Assembly: GCA_016722445.1 (NCBI GenBank)
Contig: JADKIZ010000010.1
Span: forward strand, 62,001 to 126,000
Source: Flavobacteriales bacterium
GTDB lineage: Bacteria; Bacteroidota; Bacteroidia; Flavobacteriales_D; Sanyastnellaceae
Direction: 5' to 3'
Length of the DNA: 64,000 nucleotides
Position numbers and translations under genes: made by a program. Shown here piece by piece: positions 42,951 to 51,867 of the stretch (the first letter of the stretch is position 1; every line of letters starts with the position of its first letter). Below the pieces are notes generated by a model that saw only the letters and a program-made list of their open reading frames with translations, was not told where the DNA came from and searched no databases.

Positions 42951-44045
42951 CTACAGATAATAAACGGGATTAGTGATAACCTCCGTTAAATGGGACGCGA
43001 AAGTAGGAAATTTTTGCTTTAACCAATCATTTAATAGCTGCATCGTGTATTGTTCACTCTCATAATGGCCAATATCGGCTATTACAATTCGACTTTCCGC
43101 GTCGAAAAATTGGTGATACTTGAAATCTGCCGTTACGAATACATCAGCCCCAGATTGAATCGCATGCTTTAGGAGGAAACTCCCGCTACCACCGCATATG
43201 GCAATCCTCTTCACCTGCTCCTTGGTCGGTTCGGTATATCGCACCACCCCTGCCTTCATCTTCGTTTTTACCAAATGAAGAAAATCAAGGGTATTCAATG
43301 CTTCAGGCAATTCTCCGATCATACCGGCACCAATTTCACTCCATTGATTTTCAATAGAATAAATATCATAAGCAATTTCCTCATAAGGGTGCACCGATTT
43401 CATGGCGGCGATGACTTCCGATTTTTTCCAGGTTGGAAAAACCAATTCCAATTTGTGTTCGGGTTCATGGTGATCGCTTCCGATTGTTCCCGTAAATGGT
43501 TGTGCTCCTTCTCCCGCTCTAAATGTACCTGTTCCTGAAACCGACCAACTACAATGGTCATATTGACCAATTTCACCAGCTCCTACTTCAAACATGGCGA
43601 GGCGCACCTTTTCTAAGTATGACTCAGGGACGAAGACCGATATTTTCTGAAGTTTCCCGGTCATCGGTTCGAGTGTTTTAAGATCCTGTAATCCAAGAAC
43701 TTCAGCAATTTTCCGGTTCACTCCTTGTGATACATTGTCCAGATTAGTATGAATGGCATAAATCGCTATATCATGTTTTATGGCAGCAATGATGGTGCGC
43801 TCGACATAATTTTTACCATTGATTTTTTTTAATCCTGAAAAAACAATCGGATGGTGGGCGATGACGAGATTACAACCTTTGCGATGGGCTTCCATGACTA
43901 CTTCTTCCGTGCAATCAAGTGAAATAATGGCTCCGGTAATTTCCATGGAGGCATTCCCGGTGATCAATCCGCTGTTGTCGTAACTTTCCTGTAAGGACAA
44001 ATTCGCACGGCTTTCCAAAAATGAAATGATGTCTTTCAGTATCAT
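42951..44045 (-). CDS. Nif3-like dinuclear metal-centre protein (YqfO/YbgI family)
   Basis: I start at the ATG at 44045 (MILKDIISFLESRANLSLQE), the family's usual beginning; the frame extends 36 codons further upstream, but these are not family-like. The product has 364 residues, the long YqfO-type with an inserted PII-like domain (KISVFVPESYLEKVRLAMFE ... VHPYEEIAYDIY) between the two Nif3 halves. Metal ligands are visible in VIAHHPIVFSG, AIHTNLDN and ADIGHYESEQ. The family has been annotated as GTP cyclohydrolase I type 2, but its real role is unclear. It is co-transcribed with the coiled-coil gene. Confidence 0.9.
   Translation of the reverse strand: MILKDIISFLESRANLSLQESYDNSGLITGNASMEITGAIISLDCTEEVVMEAHRKGCNLVIAHHPIVFSGLKKINGKNYVERTIIAAIKHDIAIYAIHTNLDNVSQGVNRKIAEVLGLQDLKTLEPMTGKLQKISVFVPESYLEKVRLAMFEVGAGEIGQYDHCSWSVSGTGTFRAGEGAQPFTGTIGSDHHEPEHKLELVFPTWKKSEVIAAMKSVHPYEEIAYDIYSIENQWSEIGAGMIGELPEALNTLDFLHLVKTKMKAGVVRYTEPTKEQVKRIAICGGSGSFLLKHAIQSGADVFVTADFKYHQFFDAESRIVIADIGHYESEQYTMQLLNDWLKQKFPTFASHLTEVITNPVYYL
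42998..43005 (-). promoter_or_regulatory. candidate internal -7 element before the coiled-coil fusion gene
   Basis: The minus strand reads TACTTTCG (TAnnTTYG) inside the end of the Nif3-like gene, 51 bases before the ATG at 42946. It could give extra transcription of the second gene. Confidence 0.25.
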
Positions 44046-44049
44046 GCGA

Positions 44050-44057
44050 CGAAAGTA
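44050..44057 (-). promoter_or_regulatory. candidate -7 element of the Nif3-like gene, leaderless spacing
   Basis: The minus strand reads TACTTTCG, ending four bases before the ATG at 44045. It supports this start over the upstream in-frame one and predicts a leaderless mRNA. Confidence 0.4.
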
Positions 44058-44153
44058 TTTTAAAAATGATTGAGCCGATTGGTTCATGAAACAATTCAAT
44101 GAACCGACATAACAGGAATATTTCATTCCACGTCCCACACCATCACCTTGCAT

Positions 44154-44161
44154 TAAGTTTG
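44154..44161 (+). promoter_or_regulatory. -7 promoter element of lpxK, leaderless spacing
   Basis: TAAGTTTG is an exact TAnnTTTG match, ending four bases before the lpxK ATG at 44166. Confidence 0.5.
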
Positions 44162-44165
44162 TCCC

Positions 44166-45218
44166 ATGCTCAGCAAACTCCGCATCTTTTTATTGCCATT
44201 CTCCATCATCTATGGAGTGGTCATCTGGCTGAGGCACCAGTTATTTGATCTTCATATCCTGAAAAGCAGAAAAGGTGATCTCCCTACTCTGGTCATAGGA
44301 AATATTCACGCCGGGGGCACGGGAAAGACACCTCATGCCGAGTTTTTTATACGAAAATTATCAGCACATTTTCATTTGGCTTTTCTCTCGAGAGGATATG
44401 GACGAAAAACAAGAGGTTATGTCTTTGCTAATCAACAATCCACTGCTGAAGCCATTGGGGACGAGCCCATGCAAATTCACAGACGGTTCCCTCAATTGGA
44501 AATGGCTGTTTGCGAAGACCGACTGAAGGGACTCACAGAATTGCAAAAAAGTACGAGCGCCAATCTGGTGATTTTAGATGATGCGTTCCAGCACAGGAGA
44601 TTACAACCAGATTTTAGTGTGGTTCTAATGCCATATGCCAGACCATGGTGGAAGGATATTTTACTCCCAGCCGGCAACCTGAGAGATTCGGCAACAGCTG
44701 CCGGAAGGGCTGATGCCATTGTGGTGTCAAAATGTCCCGATTTTCTTACTTTAAAAGAAAGAGAAAGTATCACCAACTGGCTACAACCATATGACAATCA
44801 AATCATTGCGTTTTCGTCCATCGAATATGGTCAGCCTTACCAAATTCACGGTAAAACACTAAATATCAACAAACAATCGCCCATTTTCGGATTTGCAGGG
44901 ATAGCAGAAACGACTGATTTCGAGAAAAAAATCAGGGGTGATTATAACCTCTTAGGATTCCGGAAATTTGCAGATCATCACATTTTTTCACGAAATGATA
45001 TAGAAAGTCTGAGGCTTGAATGTGGTAATTTCGCGAACGTTGTTCCGGCCCTTATAACGACGGAAAAAGACGCAGAAAGACTTTCCTTGATTAGTCTGCC
45101 CAACGATTTGGCCATTTTTGTTTTGCCTATTGAAATCGTTTGGCTCGATGGAGAAAAGGAATTAATGGATGCGATTCTGAATCGATTTATTCCTGGTCGG
45201 AAACATCACAAAAAATAG
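44166..45218 (+). CDS. lpxK: tetraacyldisaccharide 4'-kinase
   Basis: A 350-residue protein that phosphorylates the 4' position of the lipid A disaccharide precursor at the inner face of the inner membrane. Features: a hydrophobic, membrane-associated N-terminus (FLLPFSIIYGVVIWLRHQLF), the P-loop region VIGNIHAGGTGKTP (43-56), LSRGYGRK, GDEPMQI, and VILDDAFQHRRLQPD, with the conserved Asp-Asp-Ala-Phe-Gln-His. The late ITTEKDAERL motif is present too. It ends in TAG, so TAG is an ordinary stop codon in this genome. lpxH, an earlier step of the same pathway, lies 4.5 kb downstream on the same strand. Confidence 0.95.
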   Translation: MLSKLRIFLLPFSIIYGVVIWLRHQLFDLHILKSRKGDLPTLVIGNIHAGGTGKTPHAEFFIRKLSAHFHLAFLSRGYGRKTRGYVFANQQSTAEAIGDEPMQIHRRFPQLEMAVCEDRLKGLTELQKSTSANLVILDDAFQHRRLQPDFSVVLMPYARPWWKDILLPAGNLRDSATAAGRADAIVVSKCPDFLTLKERESITNWLQPYDNQIIAFSSIEYGQPYQIHGKTLNINKQSPIFGFAGIAETTDFEKKIRGDYNLLGFRKFADHHIFSRNDIESLRLECGNFANVVPALITTEKDAERLSLISLPNDLAIFVLPIEIVWLDGEKELMDAILNRFIPGRKHHKK

Positions 45219-45227
45219 CAGACTTTT

Positions 45228-45235
45228 TACGTTTG
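45228..45235 (+). promoter_or_regulatory. -7 promoter element of the TlpA-like lipoprotein gene
   Basis: TACGTTTG is an exact TAnnTTTG match, 15 bases before the ATG at 45251. It argues for that start and against a start inside lpxK. Confidence 0.5.
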
Positions 45236-45250
45236 TACCAATTCGAATCT

Positions 45251-46405
45251 ATGAATTTGAAGTATATCATACCTTCTCTTCTGGTCACCGCAGTGGTGAT
45301 CATGGCTTGTAATTCTCATCAGCAACAAGGAATCATTTCTGGTAAAATTGAAGGTGCCGGCGGAAAAACCATCTACCTCGAAAGCTTCATCAACAACAGA
45401 AGTGTTCGAACAGATTCTACCGTTGCCGGTTCAGATGGTGCTTTTACCATAGTACCAGGAAGAAAACTTGAACTCAATTTTTACAGACTTTTGGTTGATG
45501 AGGAGTTTGTCACACTCATCACGGATAGCACAGAGTCTCCTGAAGTCACAGCTAATCTCGCTGACTTTTCGAAAAGTCTCCACATCAATGGCAGCATTGA
45601 ATCTGAAACATTGCATGAACTAGAAATGAATTCTGAGCCTTTCGATACGAAAGACGTAGAACTCCGAAAAAAAATCACTGCAGCTGGTATAAGCCCAGAA
45701 GAAAAAAGCATGCTGAATCAGGAGTTGATCAACAACCGCAAATCAAGAACCGACTATATCAAAACTTGGCTTGAAACCCACAGCGCATCTCCATCTGCGT
45801 TGTTGGCTATTCAACATCTCGACCCACGAACTGATATGAGTTTGTTCAACAAAGTGTTTAGTGATCTTGAGAAACCTATGGGGCATTCGATCCTATATAA
45901 AGGCATCAAACAACAGGTTCAGATGTTTATGACCAAAGACAAAGGAACCGAACAAGGCGGAGGAGCACAAGGCGGTGGCAATGTGGCTGGTAAACCTGCT
46001 CCTGAAATTGCCTTGAACGATCCTAAAGGAAACATCAGAAAACTTTCTGACTTAAAAGGCAAAACAGTCCTGATCGATTTTTGGGCTTCATGGTGCGGAC
46101 CTTGTCGCAGAGAAAATCCAAATGTGGTGAAAGCATATCAGAAGTACAATAAAGATGGCTTCGAAGTATTTAGTGTTTCATTGGACAAAGCCAAAGAGCC
46201 TTGGCTCAAGGCCATTGCTGATGACGGCCTGATCTGGCCTAATCATGTAAGTGATCTGAAATATTGGGATTGCGAAGCTGCAGGTACTTATGGCGTGCGC
46301 AGCATTCCATTCACCGTTTTGGTAGATAAAGAAGGAAATATCATCGGTCACAATTTCCGTGGCCCTATGCTTGAGGAAAAGCTCAAAGCGATTTACGGCC
46401 ATTAA
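45251..46405 (+). CDS. DUF4369/TlpA-like disulfide reductase lipoprotein
   Basis: I start at 45251 (MNLKYIIPSLLVTAVVIMAC), a lipoprotein signal with Cys20. An in-frame ATG at 45140 lies inside lpxK. The 384-residue product has an N-terminal DUF4369 beta domain (about 27-115, GIISGKIEGAGGKTIYLESF), a helical linker, a Gly/Gln-rich hinge, then a thioredoxin fold from about 250. That fold has KTVLIDFWASWCGPCRRENP (CxxC) and the cis-Pro in GVRSIPFTVLVD. It probably reduces or exchanges disulfides in the periplasm. A promoter and a terminator flank it, so it is monocistronic. Confidence 0.88.
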   Translation: MNLKYIIPSLLVTAVVIMACNSHQQQGIISGKIEGAGGKTIYLESFINNRSVRTDSTVAGSDGAFTIVPGRKLELNFYRLLVDEEFVTLITDSTESPEVTANLADFSKSLHINGSIESETLHELEMNSEPFDTKDVELRKKITAAGISPEEKSMLNQELINNRKSRTDYIKTWLETHSASPSALLAIQHLDPRTDMSLFNKVFSDLEKPMGHSILYKGIKQQVQMFMTKDKGTEQGGGAQGGGNVAGKPAPEIALNDPKGNIRKLSDLKGKTVLIDFWASWCGPCRRENPNVVKAYQKYNKDGFEVFSVSLDKAKEPWLKAIADDGLIWPNHVSDLKYWDCEAAGTYGVRSIPFTVLVDKEGNIIGHNFRGPMLEEKLKAIYGH

Positions 46406-46433
46406 CTGGCCATATTTGTAACAGTTGAAGGGG

Positions 46434-46459
46434 ACGGCATCCGAAAGGGTGCCGTTTTC
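46434..46459 (+). terminator. intrinsic terminator of the TlpA-like gene
   Basis: A nine-base-pair stem (46434-46442 with 46447-46455, one T-G pair) with loop GAAA, followed by TTTT. Confidence 0.8.
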
Positions 46460-46525
46460 TTATATCAATTTACTTTGACGGTAACGCCCCTCCATGGTCG
46501 GCAATCCGTTGACCACCACAAAGTG

Positions 46526-46533
46526 TATCTTTG
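46526..46533 (+). promoter_or_regulatory. -7 promoter element of the second M1 peptidase gene
   Basis: TATCTTTG is an exact TAnnTTTG match, 18 bases before the ATG at 46552. The in-frame ATG at 46531 overlaps the element, so 46552 is preferred. Confidence 0.5.
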
Positions 46534-46551
46534 ACACCCGATTACAGATTG

Positions 46552-49500
46552 ATGAAAAAATTAACACTATTCATGTGCGCAGTTTGCGCACACTTGCTTC
46601 TTGATGCTCAATCCGGAAAATATTTCCAGCAAGAAGTCAATTACAAAATCAATGTCTCCCTCAACGACAAGGCTCATACACTCAGTGCATGGGAAGAATT
46701 TGAATACATCAACAACAGTTCAACCTCACTTGACTATCTATACATCCACCTCTGGCCGAATGCATATAAAAATGCGAAAACAGCCATGTCGAAACAACAA
46801 TTCGAAAAGGGCAATTTTTTCATGCTTTATGCTGATGAAAAATCGAGAGGTTACATTGATTCCCTCGATTTTCAATCGGATGGCAAAAAGTTGAGATGGG
46901 AATTTGTAAAGGGTTATGAAGACATAGCCATCATCTATCTCGATCAATCACTCAATCCGGGTGCAAGTATCAAAATCTCAACGCCGTTCTTTGTGAAATT
47001 GCCAAGCGGATCCATCTCACGATTGGGCCACGTTGGTGAAAGTTATCAAATCACACAATGGTATCCTAAACCTGCAGTATTCGACAAAGATGGTTGGCAT
47101 GAGATGCCTTACCTCACTCAGGGCGAATTTTACAGTGAGTATGGAAGCTTCGATGTAAGTATCACGTTGCCGGAAAACTATACAGTGGGCGCGACTGGCG
47201 ATCTGCAAACGGCTCATGAAATAGAAAGGATGAATCGGTTGTCGAAGGAACCTGCTCCAACTTCTGCATCCATCGGTCTTTTCGGAAAAGCCAAAAGCGA
47301 AACGAAGTTTCCCGCTTCCTCTGAACAATTTAAAACATTGAGGTATACCCAAAAAAATGTCCACGATTTTGGATGGTTTGCTGATAAGAGATGGGTTGTG
47401 AGAAAAGGCGAAGTGGAATTACCACACAGCAAAAGGAAAGTAACAACTTGGGCTTTATTCACCCCAGAAAATGCCGAACAATGGGAAGAAACTGGTATCA
47501 AGGCAATCAATGATGGATTGTATTACTACTCTCTTTGGTCAGGTGATTATCCATATGATGTTTGCACTGCAGTAGATGGAACAATCAGTGCCGGTGGTGG
47601 AATGGAATATCCCAATGTGACCGTGATTGGCAATAGCGGCTCAAAAAGCGGCCTGACAACGGTGATCGTGCATGAAGTCGGACACAACTGGTTCTACGGT
47701 ATCCTCGGAAGCAACGAACGCGATAATGCTTGGATGGATGAAGGTATCAATTCGTTTTTTGAAACACGCACCATTCTGGCCACAAACAAAAATGCCAATG
47801 TGATTGATGCTTTTGCTGGAAACCTCAACCTCGGTAAATCACTCCATCTGGATAAGTTTTCTTATCAATACCTGAGTGAAGAATTGATGTATCTGATTAG
47901 TGCGCGCAACTACAATGACCAACCGATTCAAGCGGCATCAGATGCGTATAGCGATTTAAACTATGGTGGAATTGTCTACAAAAAAACAGCGATTGCGTTC
48001 AACTATCTATTGAACTACCTCGGCGAAGAAACATTCAATCAATGTATGTCTGCATATTTCGAAGCATGGAAATTTAAACATCCATCTCCAGCAGATATTC
48101 GTGGTGTATTCGAACAAACTTCCGGTAAAGACTTATCCTGGTTTTTTGATCAGTTGCTCAATACCAAAGGTCACCTCGATTATAAAGTGCGTTCTGTTAG
48201 TGCCCACGGCGATAAGATGAAAGTCACTGTAAAGAACAATGGTGATATCGCCGGACCATTCAGCGTCGATGTAATTCACGATGGAAAAATGCAAAGCAGA
48301 ACATGGGTCGATGGTGTCTCTCCTTTTGAAAAACAAACAGTAGAAGTGACTGCAGTAAAGGGTGATTTAATCAAGGTGAATCAAACACAGGGTATTCCGG
48401 AGTTCGACAGAAACAACAACATCATCAAATCGAAAGGTATCCTTCGTAAAACCGAACCACATACCCTTAAACTACTGACGAGCATTGACGATCCGGAAAC
48501 GACACAATTGTTCTGGACGCCACTGGTGGGTTGGAACAATTACAACAAATGGATGCTTGGTATTCAACTGCACAATCAAACCCTGCCGCTTCGCAATTTC
48601 AATTGGCGTGTCGCTCCGATGTACAGTATCGCAACAAACTCTATTGATGGTTTTGCACGCATAGAATACAGCAGCGGAAAATTTGCTTTCGGCGCACGCG
48701 GACAGAGATTTGGTTCAGATGCTTTTCCATACAACGACAAAAAATATGTGAGAAGCTATCACCTCATCTCACCATATGTACACGCCAAACTTTTCCCTGA
48801 TAGAATTAAAAAAGATTGGTTGGGAAATATCGACGTTTCATTCACGATGACTGGCGATGTTCTGCATGACAGTGATGCAGGTGCGACATCAGGCTACAGC
48901 AGCGTGGCCAATCCAACGGGTGATGACACCTACATCGGTCACATTCGAATTTCCGGAGATATCACCAAAAAAATGACACGAAGCGAATTCAGGTATGCTG
49001 CAAGTTTCGAAGGTGGCGATTACACCAATTTCGCGGTCTTCCAACAACACACAGCGAACTATGATTTTGTTTATCGGGGAAAAGGAAAGAAAAAAATCCG
49101 CTCGAGATTATACCTTGGTATCGGAGGTGGATTTTATCTGAATGCCGCAGGTCAGTATGGTGGTTTGAGGTACGACAAGAACAGTCCAAAAAACCAGACA
49201 GCCAACGACTATCTTTATGATGGTTTGTTTCTAGGAAGAAATGAATCTACCGGAATTCTATCACAACAATTCATGCGCACTCAAGGCGGATTGGCAGCTC
49301 CAACGCAACAATCATCAAATGGCCTTCTCACCTCTTTGAATGTTGATGCTGACTTACCGATTGGCTTACCCATTTCTGTATATGCTGGAGCAGCGTTGCT
49401 GAAAAACGAACATGAAAATGTGTATGTCGGTGATGATTCAAACACCCTTCTCAGAACAAACGATGGTTCGCGAACCTTATGGAATGCAGGTGTGGCGCTG

Positions 49501-49665
49501 AGTCTCATACCCAAAGTATTTAAGATCTACGTGCCCCTGGTTTATTCTTCCGATATCATGGATGAAGTAAAGGCACGCGATCTTAGTTTTGCCGAGACCA
49601 TCATGTTTGAACTCAATTTGCAAATGGCTGAACCTATCCATCTGCTGAGAAACATCGGCAACTGA
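46552..49665 (+). CDS. M1 family metallopeptidase with C-terminal beta-rich region
   Basis: A 1037-residue exported protein (signal MKKLTLFMCAVCAHLLLDAQ). The M1 catalytic core shows GGGMEYPN (348-355; a GAMEN-like loop), HEVGHNW (374-380) and the third zinc ligand Glu in WMDEG (397). After about residue 620 the protein becomes beta-rich with many aromatic strands (FAFGARGQRFGSD, YAASFEGGDYTNFA). These look like an outer-membrane or surface beta domain rather than a T9SS tag. It probably trims peptides outside the cytoplasm. lpxH begins two bases after its stop codon, indicating one transcript. Confidence 0.85.
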   Translation: MKKLTLFMCAVCAHLLLDAQSGKYFQQEVNYKINVSLNDKAHTLSAWEEFEYINNSSTSLDYLYIHLWPNAYKNAKTAMSKQQFEKGNFFMLYADEKSRGYIDSLDFQSDGKKLRWEFVKGYEDIAIIYLDQSLNPGASIKISTPFFVKLPSGSISRLGHVGESYQITQWYPKPAVFDKDGWHEMPYLTQGEFYSEYGSFDVSITLPENYTVGATGDLQTAHEIERMNRLSKEPAPTSASIGLFGKAKSETKFPASSEQFKTLRYTQKNVHDFGWFADKRWVVRKGEVELPHSKRKVTTWALFTPENAEQWEETGIKAINDGLYYYSLWSGDYPYDVCTAVDGTISAGGGMEYPNVTVIGNSGSKSGLTTVIVHEVGHNWFYGILGSNERDNAWMDEGINSFFETRTILATNKNANVIDAFAGNLNLGKSLHLDKFSYQYLSEELMYLISARNYNDQPIQAASDAYSDLNYGGIVYKKTAIAFNYLLNYLGEETFNQCMSAYFEAWKFKHPSPADIRGVFEQTSGKDLSWFFDQLLNTKGHLDYKVRSVSAHGDKMKVTVKNNGDIAGPFSVDVIHDGKMQSRTWVDGVSPFEKQTVEVTAVKGDLIKVNQTQGIPEFDRNNNIIKSKGILRKTEPHTLKLLTSIDDPETTQLFWTPLVGWNNYNKWMLGIQLHNQTLPLRNFNWRVAPMYSIATNSIDGFARIEYSSGKFAFGARGQRFGSDAFPYNDKKYVRSYHLISPYVHAKLFPDRIKKDWLGNIDVSFTMTGDVLHDSDAGATSGYSSVANPTGDDTYIGHIRISGDITKKMTRSEFRYAASFEGGDYTNFAVFQQHTANYDFVYRGKGKKKIRSRLYLGIGGGFYLNAAGQYGGLRYDKNSPKNQTANDYLYDGLFLGRNESTGILSQQFMRTQGGLAAPTQQSSNGLLTSLNVDADLPIGLPISVYAGAALLKNEHENVYVGDDSNTLLRTNDGSRTLWNAGVALSLIPKVFKIYVPLVYSSDIMDEVKARDLSFAETIMFELNLQMAEPIHLLRNIGN

Positions 49666-49667
49666 TT

Positions 49668-50426
49668 TTGGAGCATAACAAAAAAATCTATTTCGCATCC
49701 GACTTTCACCTCGGAGCACCGGACTACGAAACAAGTTTGATTCGTGAGAAAAAGCTTGTTGCTTGGCTGGAAAGTGTGCGACATGATGCCGCTGAAATAT
49801 TTTTAGTTGGCGACCTTTTCGATTTTTGGTTTGAATATAAACGTGCTGCGCCACGTGGCTTCACAAGGTTACTTGGTAAAATTTCTGAGATAACTGACAG
49901 CGGAATCCCTGTCCATCTTTTTACCGGCAATCACGACATGTGGATCTTTGATTACCTGCCCAAAGAATGCGGAGTAATCATACATCGTGAACCCATAGAA
50001 CGCGAATGGGATGGAGTGAAAATGATGATTGGACATGGCGATGGTCTTGGCCCTGGTGACTATGGCTATAAATTCATCAAAAAGATTTTCTCCAGCAAAG
50101 TTTGCCAATGGTTGTTCGCCAGACTGCATCCCAATTTCGGTATTTGGCTCGCAGGTTCCCTTTCACAATACAGTCGTTCAACGACCGGAACAAAGGATCA
50201 GTATTTTCTCGGTGCAGACAAAGAATGGCTCATCATCTATTGTCAGGAAGTATTACAACGGAAACACTACGATTACTTTGTATTCGGACACAGGCATCTG
50301 AAGATCGAATATCAACTCAATCCAACCTCGAAGTATATCAACCTTGGTGAATGGATCAACGATCCTCACTATGGTGTATTCGATGGAAAGAATTTTGACA
50401 TGATCAAAATTCAAGACAACTTGTAA
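49668..50426 (+). CDS. lpxH: UDP-2,3-diacylglucosamine diphosphatase
   Basis: A 252-residue metallophosphoesterase (TTG start, MEHNKKIYFASDFHLG) that hydrolyses UDP-2,3-diacylglucosamine to lipid X plus UMP in lipid A synthesis. The metal motifs are all present: SDFHLGAPD, VGDLFDFWFE, TGNHDMW, IGHGDGLGPGD and FGHRHLKI. The fold matches LpxH rather than a general phosphodiesterase because of the helical cap (SSKVCQWLFARLHPNFGIWL). The TTG start two bases after the M1 stop gives tight coupling. lpxK lies upstream on the same strand. Confidence 0.9.
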   Translation: MEHNKKIYFASDFHLGAPDYETSLIREKKLVAWLESVRHDAAEIFLVGDLFDFWFEYKRAAPRGFTRLLGKISEITDSGIPVHLFTGNHDMWIFDYLPKECGVIIHREPIEREWDGVKMMIGHGDGLGPGDYGYKFIKKIFSSKVCQWLFARLHPNFGIWLAGSLSQYSRSTTGTKDQYFLGADKEWLIIYCQEVLQRKHYDYFVFGHRHLKIEYQLNPTSKYINLGEWINDPHYGVFDGKNFDMIKIQDNL

Positions 50427-50438
50427 AATACCCACTGA

Positions 50439-50816
50439 TTATTTCATCTTCTTAAAAATCCACGAAGCCACAAATGCTTCAAGGAGACTCAGTGGAATAG
50501 CAAACAGAAGTATTCCGACCGGCAATACATCTAGATTCCAAACAACCACCCACATCATGACAAATCCAAAGAGCCATGCAAGCAGAGCAGTTTCTATGAA
50601 GCTGAATTTTTTGGCGACCACATAAATAGATGTGGCAAACAGCAAAGACCACACACCCCACATGGCACCATTGATCGGTTCACCAGGAAAAACAAGTCCC
50701 ATACTGCTGTAATGATCCGTCCAGAAATGTTTGAGAAAAAATTCGTTGCGAACGAATTCAGAAATACTGATCCACGCAGTCGCCACGAAAACCGGCAAAA
50801 TTGTTTTACGAAACAT
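50439..50816 (-). CDS. small four-helix membrane protein, unknown function
   Basis: I start at the ATG at 50816 (MFRKTILPVFVATAWISISE); the frame continues upstream without a better start. The 125-residue product has about four hydrophobic segments (5-20, 45-63, 70-92, 95-115). It begins with a loop containing FFLKHFWTDHYSSMGL and ends SWIFKKMK. Similar unnamed proteins are common, but I do not recognise a family. It lies convergent to lpxH with 12 bases between the stops. Confidence 0.6.
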   Translation of the reverse strand: MFRKTILPVFVATAWISISEFVRNEFFLKHFWTDHYSSMGLVFPGEPINGAMWGVWSLLFATSIYVVAKKFSFIETALLAWLFGFVMMWVVVWNLDVLPVGILLFAIPLSLLEAFVASWIFKKMK

Positions 50817-50909
50817 AAAAATCATAGGTTGGTTTAGGGACTGGGGGGTATTGCAAATAAAAAGGAATTCAACGAAACATTGCAAATGAAAGAACAAGTT
50901 TTGCGCAGC

Positions 50910-51410
50910 CTATTCTTTCGTCTTCTTATCGAGAAGCTTGAGCAATGTTGGTATGCGATAGGAACCATGCATACTGCCGATGCATTCTGCAGCCATTGCC
51001 AATTCTATTCCAGCACAAGTGATGAAAAGTGGTCTGGTGCTATCGCCGCGCATCAAAGGTTGTTTGTGATGAATGATGGCCGCAAAATTTGTTTTGGCGA
51101 CACCAATTACCGGAATGGCTTCCTGTAATGCGTGATATAAATGGGCTCCCAAACCCGGTCTTCGTTCATCATCCAGATAGACAAAACCATCAATCACAAT
51201 CGCCTCGATGCGGTCATAGTTAAGCGTTTTCCATAATCCCAGAATGCAAGGCAATTCACGTTTGTAAAACTCACCAGGGACGTATTCTTCAATTCCATCA
51301 TGCATCTGCTCGTGCATTGCGAAAGGAACAGCATCCTGCCAATGTTCAAAAGCGAGGCAAACCGTTTTTGCACTACCCTGACTGTAATATGTATCAAAAG
51401 ACAAAATCAA
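50910..51410 (-). CDS. nfi: endonuclease V, short form
   Basis: A 166-residue protein matching the core of endonuclease V, which cuts near deaminated bases (inosine/hypoxanthine) in DNA. Visible: the first catalytic strand SFDTYYSQGSA (Asp6), the EYVPGEFYKRELPCIL motif with the catalytic Glu, the IDGFVYLDDERRPGLGAHL segment and IPVIGVAKTNF. It lacks the approximately 35-residue N-terminal helix of E. coli Nfi, and the usual Gly-His after IDG is Gly-Phe-Val. The enzyme is likely active, but its specificity may differ. Confidence 0.8.
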   Translation of the reverse strand: MILSFDTYYSQGSAKTVCLAFEHWQDAVPFAMHEQMHDGIEEYVPGEFYKRELPCILGLWKTLNYDRIEAIVIDGFVYLDDERRPGLGAHLYHALQEAIPVIGVAKTNFAAIIHHKQPLMRGDSTRPLFITCAGIELAMAAECIGSMHGSYRIPTLLKLLDKKTKE

Positions 51411-51453
51411 TGCGAGGCGCGAATAAATGATGCAATTTTTTTCAGGCGATATT

Positions 51454-51867
51454 TCATTTCACCAATTCAAATGAAGTGTATCTCAAAACCATCGCCTCGT
51501 CAACATCCTCTTGGGATTCATAACCTTCAGGAAAACCCAATCCCAAATGATAGCGACCAGTGAATCTAACAACATGTCCTGTTGTATTCCACTCTTCGGG
51601 TAACTCAGACATATCCGTATGTGGTTCGATGAAAACACAATGCGCAGCTAATGTATCTGCATCATATTGATATTTCCCATACTCTTCCAGAGGTATCCAA
51701 TCTGCACAATCACAGGCCCAGCGAACAGGCATCATTTCAACCGTAACGACTGGACCTAACTTTACATGGTTATCACTGCAAGAACAACAGAACCATAACA
51801 TGAAAAGAATTGATCCAAAACCATGATATCGTTTCACCGAAATCCGTGGTTTCGACTCAATTGACAT
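51454..51867 (-). CDS. small lipoprotein of unknown function
   Basis: I start at the ATG at 51867 (MSIESKPRISVKRYHGFGS). A hydrophobic stretch and CSC follow (FMLWFCCSCSDN), a plausible lipobox. The 137-residue product continues VVTVEMMPVRWACDCADWIP and FIEPHTDMSELPEEWNTTGH, ending VLRYTSFELVK. Similar domains occur in Bacteroidota as unnamed lipoproteins that may bind a ligand through a small beta barrel. It overlaps the end of the next gene (51857) by 11 bases, so both are co-transcribed. Confidence 0.65.
   Translation of the reverse strand: MSIESKPRISVKRYHGFGSILFMLWFCCSCSDNHVKLGPVVTVEMMPVRWACDCADWIPLEEYGKYQYDADTLAAHCVFIEPHTDMSELPEEWNTTGHVVRFTGRYHLGLGFPEGYESQEDVDEAMVLRYTSFELVK

Noticed and set aside
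42275..42989. Long plus-strand frames opposite the Lys/Ala/Pro-rich gene (FCSRFC-like and AAGFAAG-like repeats)
   Set aside because: Low-complexity antisense of the AKP repeats; the sense frame carries the coiled-coil module and gene context.
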